Of a DNA stretch of 13,322 bases, positions 6,746 through 13,000 are shown in pieces (within the stretch, counting starts at the first letter, position 1; each line of letters begins with the position of its first letter). This DNA is from Micrococcales bacterium (GTDB taxonomy: Bacteria; Actinomycetota; Actinomycetes; Actinomycetales; Dermatophilaceae). Under the pieces are notes generated by a model. The model did no database searches. It saw nothing but the letters and a program-made list of their open reading frames with translations, and was not told the DNA's origin. Where the stretch lies: positions 1,187 through 14,508 of the forward strand of contig PMJN01000227.1 in assembly GCA_003157445.1 (NCBI GenBank). The letters are read 5' to 3'. A program made the translations under genes and the position numbers.

Positions 6746-7080
6746 GCAGTCCCGCCGGGGTACAGGCTCGGGACGAGGAGCCGCCCAATCCCGGGCGGCT
6801 ACAACTGACGCTGTTCGTCAGCGGCGCCTCCCCTGCGTCATCCCGAGCTGTGCGCCGGTTGCGCGACCTGTGCGACCAGCACTTTCCCTCCGGCTACGAC
6901 CTGGAAATCGTCGACATCTACCAGCAGCCCGAGATGGTCGCCTCCCGGGGGGTCCTGGCTGTGCCAACTCTGATCAAGGAGCTGCCACTTCCGGTACGAG
7001 TGTTGATCGGCGACTTCACCGACGAGGCGCGGGTGCTCGCCGCCCTAGGGCTGCCACATCGAAGGACGGCTAAGTCATGA
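6742..7080 (+). CDS. kaiB: KaiB-type thioredoxin-fold protein
   Basis: A KaiB family protein of 112 residues. KaiB binds the CI ring of KaiC after fold switching and opposes its phosphorylation. Seen: a poorly conserved N-terminal tail (1-19); the first strand LQLTLFVSG (20-28); ASPASSRAVRRL, corresponding to the NTPNSVRAL stretch of cyanobacterial KaiB; LEIVDIYQQPEMV; then the diagnostic block VLAVPTLIKELPLPVRVLIGDF (residues 71-92) with prolines 75, 82 and 84, and ALGL near the end. There is no CxxC redox motif, as expected for KaiB. It starts at GTG 6742, overlapping the kaiC-type stop (GTGA), and its own TGA overlaps the kinase ATG (ATGA), so all three genes are probably translationally coupled. 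Length is slightly above the usual ~100 residues. Confidence 0.93.
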   Translation: MSSPAGVQARDEEPPNPGRLQLTLFVSGASPASSRAVRRLRDLCDQHFPSGYDLEIVDIYQQPEMVASRGVLAVPTLIKELPLPVRVLIGDFTDEARVLAALGLPHRRTAKS

Positions 7081-8405
7081 CGGCTGGCGAATCCAGCCCA
7101 GAGCAGGTGGCGGCACTATCGGAACGACTCGCCATCGCCGAGGAGTCACTACGCGCCCTGCGGGCCGGCGAGGTCGACGCGATCGTTATGAACGTCGAGC
7201 ACGGCGAGCAGAAGATCTACATACTGGAGACCGAGGACCGCCCTTACAGGCGTTTGGTCGAGAGGATGTCCGAGGGCGCCGCCCTGGTCGACGCCGACGG
7301 CCTGGTCGTGTACGCCAACCAAAGGTTAGCGGTGATGCTCGGTGTGTCGCTGGAGCAGTTGTTCGGCGGGCTGTTCTCAGACTGGTTCGACGAAGCGGAA
7401 CGCGCCCTCTTCATCCGGCGGCTCGCGACCGCGGCCTCAGGTGAGCACCGTGAGCACTCGCTGCGTCGGGCGGACGGTGTCAGCGTGCCAGTGCTTGTGG
7501 GCGTCAGTGACACGGGGGAGCCCGAGGGGGTACTTCGCTGCGTCACTGTGACAGACCTCAGCCAGCAGAAGGCACAGCAGCAGCAGGTGGACCGACTCAA
7601 CGCTGCGTTGACCGACCGGTTGGCGGAGCTGCGAAAAGCCAACGACGACCTCGAAGTCGAAAAGATCCGCGTCCAGGAGGCCAACGCCGAACTGCAGGTG
7701 GTCAACGTGGAGTTGGAAGTGGTCAATGAGCAGATAAGGGGGCTGATCGCCGTCGCGGCGCACGACCTACGCTCCCCCCTGGTGTCAATCATTGGCTTTT
7801 CGACGATCCTCAGTGAGAAGTGGGCAACGCTCACCGAGAAAGACCGGCAAAGGTACATGGCCATCATCGACCGCAAATCGCGTAGCATGTCCGCGCTCAT
7901 CGATGACCTCCTCACCGTGTCGAAAATCGAAAGCGGCGCGCTGGACACGCAGCCCGAGCTGATCGCGTTGGGGGAAGCGATCAGCCAGTGCCTCGAAACG
8001 ACCAGCGACGACACAGCGGACGTGTCGGTTTCCTGTTCGCCGGATCTGGTCGTCCATGCCGATCCCCAACACCTCGGACGCATCATCGACAACTACCTGC
8101 GGAACGCCCTGCAGTACGGCGAAGCACCAGTGCGAATCGATGCGACCAAGCTCGGTGACATGATCGAGATCCGGGTACTCGATCATGGAGCGGGCGTACC
8201 GCCGGAGTTCGAACCCAAGCTGTTCGACAAGTTCGCACGGGCCCTCACGCCAAGCACGAAGGGCAAGGATGGGACAGGCCTCGGACTTTCAATTGTGCGT
8301 GGACTGGCCGAGGCCAACGGCGGCCGGGCACGATATGAGCCCAACGCACCCCACGGCTCGTGTTTCATTGTGGAGCTCCCCGCTGGCGGCGGGCCACGCG
8401 GATGA
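7077..8405 (+). CDS. PAS-domain histidine kinase of the Kai-type operon
   Basis: A soluble histidine kinase of 442 residues with no transmembrane segment or signal peptide. Order: an N-terminal helix with SERLAIAEESLRALRAGEVD (15-34), a PAS domain (about 53-162, starting PYRRLVERMSEGAALVDADG), a heptad-like coiled coil (about 163-220), HisKA with AAHDLRSPL and phospho-acceptor H229, then the HATPase domain with N-box N339/N343, DHGAGVP (D369, G371, G373), FDKFARA, and GTGLGLSIV (399-407). All catalytic motifs are present, so it should be active. It lacks the KaiB-like sensor domain of cyanobacterial SasA, so any link to the KaiC/KaiB complex would go through the PAS or N-terminal region. The start ATG overlaps the kaiB stop. 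A partner response regulator is not intact in the window. Confidence 0.95.
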   Translation: MTAGESSPEQVAALSERLAIAEESLRALRAGEVDAIVMNVEHGEQKIYILETEDRPYRRLVERMSEGAALVDADGLVVYANQRLAVMLGVSLEQLFGGLFSDWFDEAERALFIRRLATAASGEHREHSLRRADGVSVPVLVGVSDTGEPEGVLRCVTVTDLSQQKAQQQQVDRLNAALTDRLAELRKANDDLEVEKIRVQEANAELQVVNVELEVVNEQIRGLIAVAAHDLRSPLVSIIGFSTILSEKWATLTEKDRQRYMAIIDRKSRSMSALIDDLLTVSKIESGALDTQPELIALGEAISQCLETTSDDTADVSVSCSPDLVVHADPQHLGRIIDNYLRNALQYGEAPVRIDATKLGDMIEIRVLDHGAGVPPEFEPKLFDKFARALTPSTKGKDGTGLGLSIVRGLAEANGGRARYEPNAPHGSCFIVELPAGGGPRG

Positions 8406-8416
8406 CCGCCGCGTGG
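8394..8416. terminator. Perfect 8-bp hairpin over the kinase stop codon
   Basis: CCACGCGG (8394-8401) pairs with CCGCGTGG (8409-8416) around a 7-nt loop holding the TGA stop (8403-8405). It could act as a terminator or attenuator ending the operon. No T-run follows, so its role is inferred. Confidence 0.4.
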
Positions 8417-8515
8417 TGGTTGAAGACGACCTGGACAGTCTTCCTCATTCAGAGGGTCCTCTTCGCGGGTCCTTCGCTTCTCGGTTTCTGGCGGCGGTGT
8501 CTGCCGAGCCGTTGA
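8402..8515 (+). pseudogene. Possible decayed response regulator (REC domain) start
   Basis: An ATG at 8402 overlaps the kinase stop (ATGA), the same coupling as at the kaiB/kinase junction. The frame from this ATG encodes only 37 residues, but it contains FLIQRVLFAG, and a neighbouring frame at 8407-8439 reads RRVVVEDDLDS. Together these resemble the first strand, acidic pair and first helix of a receiver domain (VVVEDDxDSxxLIQRVL). Two frame changes are needed to join them, and nothing convincing follows. If real, it is the remnant of the cognate regulator of the kinase. It could also be chance. Confidence 0.3.
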
Positions 8516-9033
8516 GTGCGCGGCGCTCACGCTCAGGCTCAAAGTGGGTCTTCCGGCATGAATGTGGGCGACCGGAGGGATTAGAGCTGGGGTTCTCGTT
8601 CTGGGGTACAGGTTTCGGGTTGGAGCGACGGGTCGGTGGTGTGTACCCGTTTCGCGACGGCTCTCCAGGGGGCCTGAGGGGGTTCGACTAAGCGGGGATG
8701 AGCCGCCGGTGCCTTCCTCTTTGCCGATGGTGCGTCACCGCTGGTCGACGTCAACGTCGTTCGTGCTCGCGGCGCTGGGCGCACTGCACGTTGACTCCTG
8801 CGGCGCGGTGACGGGTTCGGCAACGATCGAGGAAGGCACATCCCCGCACCGGCGGGGACGTGCCGGTAACTGGGCCCAGATCGGCGATGTGGACCCCGCG
8901 GATCTGTCCCCGGCCTACGGCCGCACACATGTCCCCATAGAGCCAACGCCGTGCGAAGTCCGGCCGACAACTTCGACGACGCTCGGCCAGACACAACGAT
9001 CGCCGGTAGACGATCGGTGACCGGTCGCCATCG
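8516..9033. other. Interval without a convincing gene
   Basis: Open frames here are arginine/serine/proline-rich, overlap on both strands, and show no family motifs. The interval holds the strong hairpin at 8835-8864, a perfect 10-bp palindrome CTGGGCCCAG (8870-8879), and the hairpin flanking the end of the next gene. Confidence 0.5.
8835..8864. repeat. Strong 30-nt hairpin
   Basis: GGCAC (8835-8839) and TCCCCGC (8841-8847) pair with GCGGGGA (8852-8858) and GTGCC (8860-8864), with one A/C mismatch and a 4-nt loop. The inner part resembles the palindrome of type I-E CRISPR repeats, but only one copy exists in the window. Terminator or structured RNA element are alternatives. Confidence 0.5.
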
Positions 9034-9042
9034 CTACCGGCG
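9001..9042 (-). terminator. Hairpin spanning the end of the DUF7455-like gene
   Basis: CGCCGGTAG (9001-9009) pairs perfectly with CTACCGGCG (9034-9042). Within the loop CGATCGG and CCGGTCG can pair around TGA with one wobble. The stem includes the stop codon of the minus-strand gene, so it may terminate that transcript. Confidence 0.4.
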
Positions 9043-9234
9043 CCGCTCGTCCACCAGGATGGTGGCGCCGAAGTTGTTCAGCGCGTCCTCGAAGAATGCG
9101 AAGTGGTGGGCGCACCAAAGCAGCGAACCGCCCTGCATCATCACAGTCTCGACCGCCGCACGAGCTGAGCAACGGTCACACAGGTCAGCGGCTGTCAGAG
9201 GTCGGGCGGGTTTCTTGTCGAGTGAAGCCTTCAT
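9034..9234 (-). CDS. DUF7455-like small zinc-binding protein, intact copy
   Basis: An intact 66-residue protein starting MKASLDKKPARPLTAADLCD. Cysteines C19 and C22 (CDRC) and C41 with H43/H44 (WCAHH) form a probable zinc site; the end reads ATILVDERRR. GGAGGG lies 8 nt before the ATG at 9234 and decides the start over longer upstream frames. The arrangement LTAADxCDRC...C.HH matches small actinobacterial proteins of the DUF7455 type, whose function is unknown to me. It is the intact partner of the frameshifted copy at 4359-4558, in inverted orientation, and its upstream 180 bases are also conserved between the copies, so promoter and leader were duplicated with it. Confidence 0.85.
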   Translation of the reverse strand: MKASLDKKPARPLTAADLCDRCSARAAVETVMMQGGSLLWCAHHFAFFEDALNNFGATILVDERRR

Positions 9235-9421
9235 CTCATCTACCCTCCACGTCCGTCTGGGGATTTCTTTGACATCAAATGCGGTTCGACTCACCGCGAT
9301 AAGAACCCCACTTCGGACTGACCCACGTACCGACCTGAAGCGCCTGTTGCGACAACACAATTATCTCGCTTGTCGGGAGCCAAACATAGACTTCGAGCAG
9401 ACTCACCTTCCTAGGAGGATC
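9034..9421 (-). repeat. Dispersed inverted repeat, right copy (partner 4181-4558)
   Basis: The reverse complement of this segment matches 4181-4558 from the GATCC/GAAGGTGAG block through the entire DUF7455-like gene. Similarity fades downstream of the stop codon and upstream of about 9421. The coding part is nearly identical, the upstream part somewhat less so. Confidence 0.85.
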
Positions 9422-9451
9422 GGCAACCGGGGATCTGCGGTTGCCCTCGGC

Positions 9452-9668
9452 TTAGCGCTGGGCGATGAGCAGGCTCTGGGCACCTGCACCAATCGGACCG
9501 TCGAGGTCGCTGAGCACGCTGGTGGCCAGGCCAACGCCACCGCGAGATGGCCGTCTGCGCATCAAGCCAAATCCACTCGCCAACGGCCTCGCGGTGCGGG
9601 TGCACAGTGATTTCGGGGTTGATGAAGTGCCAGTTGGTCAGGTCCAGCGTGGCGTCGGCGTCCTCCAC
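9452..9668 (-). pseudogene. 3' remnant of an acyl-CoA thioesterase-like gene
   Basis: This is the C-terminal end of a TesB-like/hot-dog thioesterase, an enzyme that hydrolyses acyl-CoA. The frame begins DATLDLTNWHFINPEITVH, continues HREAVGEWIWLDAQTAIS, and then breaks. A one-base shift near 9545 restores GGVGLATSVLSDLDGPIGAG and AQSLLIAQR to a TAA at 9452-9454, matching the usual end of the family (FINPDLTVH, GEWVCLDA, GVGLAxSVLxDxxGPIG, QSLLV; recalled). The N-terminal two thirds, including the first hot-dog domain, are missing upstream. It is therefore a broken gene, though a sequencing indel could explain the frameshift but not the truncation. Confidence 0.75.
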
Positions 9669-9684
9669 CTTGGCGCGGGGGCGG

Positions 9685-9909
9685 TTACGCCGGGACCAGG
9701 CCCGGGCCGGCGCAGGTCTCGCAGATTTCTTGGCCCCGCTGCAGGCTGCTGGGCGTGGCGGTGCACGGGTGCCCGACCGCGCAGATCAGTGCCACTGGCG
9801 TCGTGGTGCCGCGGTAAGTGGCGCCGGGGACCGGTGACGCACCGAGCCTGGCCACCGACTCGAAGAACTGGTCGGCTGAAGCCTGATCTGCCTGTCTTTG
9901 AATCTCCAT
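9685..9909 (-). CDS. Small treble-clef zinc-ribbon protein
   Basis: A 74-residue protein (from ATG 9909) with one zinc-binding module: FFESVARLGASPVPGATYRG, then TPVALICAVGHPCTATPSSL and GQEICETCAG. Ligand candidates are C43, H47 or C49, C63 and C66. The pattern GxxxPVxxxCxxGHxCxxxPxxxxxGxxxCxxCA resembles repeat modules found in larger actinobacterial and phage proteins near DNA-binding or nuclease domains (treble-clef, DUF723-like; recalled). A single copy here may be a stand-alone protein or a fragment of a multi-repeat one. The frame is open far upstream, but that part is arginine/proline-rich and contains the 9-bp tandem repeat, so it is excluded. No clear ribosome binding site is seen. 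Confidence 0.55.
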   Translation of the reverse strand: MEIQRQADQASADQFFESVARLGASPVPGATYRGTTTPVALICAVGHPCTATPSSLQRGQEICETCAGPGLVPA

Positions 9910-9980
9910 CGTCGTCAATGTACCGCTACCGGCGTCACCCTCAACTGCCGTGTGCCCTTGGGTGAGCGGGAAGCCCGGCA

Positions 9981-10007
9981 GGTCTGGTCGGTCTGGTCGG
10001 TCTGGTC
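9981..10007. repeat. Three 9-bp tandem repeats
   Basis: GGTCTGGTC occurs three times in a row just upstream of the treble-clef gene. Because the unit is a multiple of 3 it preserves every reading frame. No function is evident. Confidence 0.8.
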
Positions 10008-10143
10008 GGAGCCTAGGTCGCGAGTATCCGGCCCAGGCTGCTGGCCGATGTCGGCCGTGTTCGCGCCTGGACTGGCGTAGGCCCCCGCCCGGAGTGGTTC
10101 CTGAGTTCATCCGGCAAGCCATGTGGGAGCGGAACAGGGACGG

Positions 10144-10821
10144 CTATCGCACTTCAGTGCATTCAGACCCGAGGGTGGCTAGGTCACCCCGCTCTACCGG
10201 GCCGGCCCAGTGGTCCTGGGTAGACCAGGCGGCGTGGTCATCGAACACCCAGGAGGTTGGGGTGCCCATCGCGCAGGCGGATCTTATGGAGTTGACCAAC
10301 AGCGCCACGGACGCTCCCGGCTCGGGGATGAACCCCAGCGCTTGGGCGTCGTCAGTCCATAACGTCCCGATGGTGCCGCCGAAGCGGTGCAAGCAAACCC
10401 AGCGGCCTTGGCCGTGGCGGTCCTGGGCGTACCTGGAGACTGGGTTCATCTGGGCGTGCTGGTCGTCGGTGAAGTCGCGGGGCGCGAGTATGTCGCGGTC
10501 ATGGTTTGCGGAAACCGTTCGAGGGGCGGGGTCAGCCAGAGACCGGATCTGAATCGGCTGCGTTGACTCGCGCAGCCCCTCCTGCTGTCGCCGTTGGCTC
10601 TGCTCCAGGGCCTCGTGGAGCCGGTCTGCCGGTTCCACGGCCACCCGGTCCACGACGGCCAGCCCCCAAACGCCGTGGTGGTCCACTTTGACCTTGGCCA
10701 GCCAACCCGTGTCAGTGGCATGGTCGGCTAGGACAGTGAATACCCCGAGCGGGCGCCCTTGGTTCAGCCAACTGTCGAGCACTCCCCAGGGGGCCCGTTC
10801 ACTGCTCAGGAACGTGCCCAT
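10144..10821 (-). CDS. Hypothetical protein, 225 residues
   Basis: An unrecognised, probably cytoplasmic protein with mixed alpha/beta composition: MGTFLSSERAPWGVLDSWL, GVFTVLADHATDTGWLAKVK, DHHGVWGLAVVDRVAVEPAD, a Gln/Arg-rich helix (EALEQSQRRQQEGL), an RFGGTIGTLW segment and a C-terminus with ASVALLVNSIRSACAMG. No catalytic motif is identified. The ATG at 10821 has only a weak GGTGG upstream. The frame reads well further upstream (SLRDLYAGGLMGTFL), but no start codon is available in it before a stop. A better-placed start is ATG at 10883 with GAGG 5 nt upstream, in a frame two bases off that is lost at a (TC)4 run at 10846-10853. The gene may thus be frameshifted near its 5' end. Confidence 0.6.
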   Translation of the reverse strand: MGTFLSSERAPWGVLDSWLNQGRPLGVFTVLADHATDTGWLAKVKVDHHGVWGLAVVDRVAVEPADRLHEALEQSQRRQQEGLRESTQPIQIRSLADPAPRTVSANHDRDILAPRDFTDDQHAQMNPVSRYAQDRHGQGRWVCLHRFGGTIGTLWTDDAQALGFIPEPGASVALLVNSIRSACAMGTPTSWVFDDHAAWSTQDHWAGPVERGDLATLGSECTEVR

Positions 10822-11052
10822 GAGGCCACCGGCATAAAGATCGCGGAGAGAGACTCGTACGAGCTGTTTGATTGCTGCGACATAGCGACCTCAATTCGGT
10901 GGTCCCGGGAAAAAAGACACGAGCCACCGAGGTTCAGGAGCAGCACGAGAAAATGGTGACGCGACCAAGGTTCTGGGGGGCGCGGCATAATGCGATTTTA
11001 TCACCCGAACAGCCGCCGCACCCGAGCGAACGGAGGTGGGGCACGACCAAAC

Positions 11053-11349
11053 TCAGACCGCAAGCCAAGAGGCGACGATCGCCTGAGGGCCAGGCTCACC
11101 TGGCGAGTCGCGGCCGTGCGCGGACGAGGATCCGCTTGCGAAGACGGTGGCGTGCCACCCATCCCCGCAGGCCTCGCCCCCAAGACACGCGCCCGCACCT
11201 GGCGTGAGCACGAGATCTTGGCCGCCAAGGACGATCCGTATCCGGCTCTCTAGGACGTACAGCCATTCGGAACCCTCGTGGGTCTGTGGCTCTGGTACTG
11301 CCGCGCGGGCGGGCGATGATGTGTATGTTGGCTGGGCCGCCGCCGGCAC
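11053..11349 (-). pseudogene. Cupin-domain remnant, probably from an XRE-cupin regulator
   Basis: The segment PEPQTHEGSEWLYVLESRIRI, followed by VLGGQDLVLTPG, is the first half of a cupin beta-barrel. It matches the cupin placed after a helix-turn-helix in actinobacterial XRE-family regulators (THEGYEWLYVLSGRLRLVLG, recalled). Normally EAAEFDTRxPHW with the second metal/ligand histidine follows, but here the frame continues into an unrelated glycine/serine-rich sequence. The upstream HTH domain is absent too. The remnant is therefore broken at both ends. It lies 84 bases beyond the end of the VOC gene, in the same orientation. Confidence 0.65.
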
Positions 11350-11432
11350 AATGGGTCTGAGACTAGTGTCGCCCGTTGTGCCTAAAAGGGATCACCGGTC
11401 AGCGTCGCGCGGCGGCGGCAGCACGTTGCGCT

Positions 11433-11846
11433 TTAGCTAACGTCGGCGCTGATGCGCTCATGCGTGTGTAGCTGGATCCGTTTGCCGTCGGGGTCGATGA
11501 CGTCCAGTGCCCATCCCAGGTAGGCATTGTGTGGCTCCGTATGCTCGATGCCGAGGCCGCTGAGGTGGTTCGCCCATCTGCTCAGCTCGGATGCGCTCGA
11601 GACGGCCAGACTGACCGGATTGAAGTCGGCCATGGCCTGGGCCTGCGGCGGCGCGGCGAAAAGGCAAAGAATGATGCCACCTGACGGGTGCTCCAGCGTG
11701 ACCGAGACGATGCGGTCCTCGCTCTCTTCGTCAAGGACGGAACGGAAGCCGAGGACCGTCTCGTACCATGTGCGGCTTCGCTCGATATCGGTTACCGGCA
11801 GCCCGACGTGGTGCACGCCCACGAAGGTGAGGCTCGACACAGTCAT
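11433..11846 (-). CDS. VOC (glyoxalase/dioxygenase-fold) family protein
   Basis: A vicinal oxygen chelate protein of 137 residues from ATG 11846. Members bind a metal and act as glyoxalases, dioxygenases or resistance proteins. Seen: GVHHVGLPVTDIERSRTWYE (first beta-alpha unit, with metal-ligand candidate H12/H13), VLGFRSV, LEHPSGGIILCLF with E52, then the second half with FNPVSLAV, LGIEHTEPHNAYLGWALDVI and DPDGKRIQLHTHE. Both beta-alpha-beta-beta-beta modules are complete, so it should fold. The longer frame to 11918 is rejected because the ATG at 11846 overlaps the stop of the upstream 66-residue gene (ATGA), which signals translational coupling. The substrate cannot be inferred. Confidence 0.9.
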   Translation of the reverse strand: MTVSSLTFVGVHHVGLPVTDIERSRTWYETVLGFRSVLDEESEDRIVSVTLEHPSGGIILCLFAAPPQAQAMADFNPVSLAVSSASELSRWANHLSGLGIEHTEPHNAYLGWALDVIDPDGKRIQLHTHERISADVS

Positions 11847-12043
11847 GCTGCACCCGATTCGCGGGCAGCGCGCGTCCATTTGGGTCCAAGGTTTGCGGTG
11901 TCGCGGGTCGATTGGCAAGTGACCTGACGCAGCCAGCGCGTCTCATCTGTGTGGAGGTGGTCCTCTCTGCGGAGCAAATCCACGGTCCGCAGCGTGAGGC
12001 GTCGGATTGGAGCGAGGTTTCGTGTGGCGTACACGTATGTCAT
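11843..12043 (-). CDS. Small basic hypothetical protein coupled to the VOC gene
   Basis: A 66-residue basic protein, unrecognised: MTYVYATRNLAPIRRLTLR, then TVDLLRREDHLHTDETRWLR and a weaker C-terminal part. No membrane segment or cysteine cluster is present. It is supported by a good ribosome binding site (GGGAGG 5 nt before the ATG at 12043), by lying 13 bases after the stop of the CFA-synthase remnant, and by its TGA overlapping the ATG of the VOC gene. The upstream in-frame ATG at 12067 lies inside the previous remnant and is less likely. The three frames probably form one transcript. Confidence 0.55.
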   Translation of the reverse strand: MTYVYATRNLAPIRRLTLRTVDLLRREDHLHTDETRWLRQVTCQSTRDTANLGPKWTRAARESGAA

Positions 12044-12056
12044 GGCGACCTCCCGG

Positions 12057-12368
12057 TCATGTCGCACTGCAGGTCAGGTCGAAGATGTCGCCCTCGATGT
12101 GCGTGTCCCCCGACACATAGGCGCGGACCAAACCAAGCCACGGGAGCCACAGCAGCCGACGCAGGGCCCGCCTGCGGACGAACTCCACCTTGGCTACTGC
12201 ATCAGCATCAGGCTCACCTGCGACCGATCCGGCCCAACACCTGATCCGGATCAGCGACGGTCCGTCAACCGCCGCCTTCAGGATCGAGAGCACATCGGTC
12301 GCAGCACCTGACGACCCTGAGGCAGCCGTGTGTTGGGTCTCCTGGCCTCGGGCGGCACTTTTGGACAT
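12057..12368 (-). pseudogene. Truncated CFA-synthase-like methyltransferase (N-terminal part only)
   Basis: About 100 residues matching the N-terminal domain of cyclopropane-fatty-acyl-phospholipid synthase-type proteins, SAM-dependent enzymes that modify membrane lipids. Seen: PSLIRIRCWAGSVAGEPDAD, RRRALRRLLWLPWLGLVRAY and VSGDTHIEGDIFDL, followed at once by a stop. The family normally runs to about 400 residues with a SAM-binding methyltransferase domain after this point, and that whole domain is missing here. The small 66-residue gene begins immediately after the break, which suggests a deletion junction near 12057. The start at 12368 has a purine-rich GAGGTGATG about 10 nt upstream. No enzymatic activity is expected. 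Confidence 0.7.
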
Positions 12369-12625
12369 AGATACATCATCACCTCAAAGCCACCCTGGAC
12401 GTGGATATCGCCAGGCCCGAGTGTCACCTTCATCGTTCCGGTCATGGGGACGAATTACCCTTCTTCCCTAGACCGTGTCCGGACCAGAGTGACCCACTCA
12501 AGCACCAAACGGACACCCCCGTCTCGCTCCGTATGGGGATCCCGCTACGGACTCGGGAAGGGTCCTTGCCAGTCGGCCCTTCCCCCCCGCTGCACTCGAA
12601 CTCAGAGCCAGGTCATCCTTTGGGC

Positions 12626-13000
12626 ATGTCAGGTGATGCAGACGAGTTGCCAGGCAGCGCTTTTAGCTCGAATGAAAGAGACAAGGCCCGACGTTTCCTC
12701 TTGGGAATCCCAACCTTCTGGTTAGCCCTGACCCTCGTGGTCGTCAGCGAGCGGGTCCGTTTAGCCAGACCTCTTGACCTGACCTTTGCCGCACTCCCCC
12801 TCGCCCTCATCATCGGGAGCCTTTTCCTGCAGCGATCGCGGCCTCAAGGATCGGGAAAGGCCACCCCGCGTACTCTCCGCCGTATCGCGCGCCTCGCCGA
12901 AGTGCCGGAACTCGGCACCGTGATCATGGTCTATGGCTGCATCATCGTGGGCATGAGCATCCAGACCCTCAATATGGTGGCTCTTTACCACACACCATAG
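12626..13000 (+). CDS. Hypothetical three-helix membrane protein
   Basis: An unrecognised integral membrane protein of 124 residues from ATG 12626. Predicted by eye: a hydrophilic N-terminus (1-22), helix 1 (about 24-41, FLLGIPTFWLALTLVVVSE), helix 2 (about 50-69, PLDLTFAALPLALIIGSLFL), a basic loop (70-95), and helix 3 (about 97-119, TVIMVYGCIIVGMSIQTLNM). The basic loop between helices 2 and 3 suggests it is cytoplasmic. The frame is open upstream to 12401, but that part is proline-rich and overlaps nothing conserved. The upstream Shine-Dalgarno is weak. It stands alone on the + strand, divergent from the CFA remnant. Confidence 0.65.
   Translation: MSGDADELPGSAFSSNERDKARRFLLGIPTFWLALTLVVVSERVRLARPLDLTFAALPLALIIGSLFLQRSRPQGSGKATPRTLRRIARLAEVPELGTVIMVYGCIIVGMSIQTLNMVALYHTP

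Noticed and set aside
7244..8092. Long minus-strand open frame (282 codons) opposite the kinase
   Set aside because: Antisense of a histidine kinase with complete motifs; Ser/Arg/Thr-rich composition shows a shadow frame.
8835..8864. CRISPR array
   Set aside because: Only one repeat-like hairpin; no regularly spaced copies and no cas genes.
8951..9610. Plus-strand open frame of 219 codons
   Set aside because: Lies opposite the intact DUF7455-like gene and the thioesterase remnant. Its apparent similarity to a minus-strand frame at 3887-4489 only reflects the DNA repeat read antisense.
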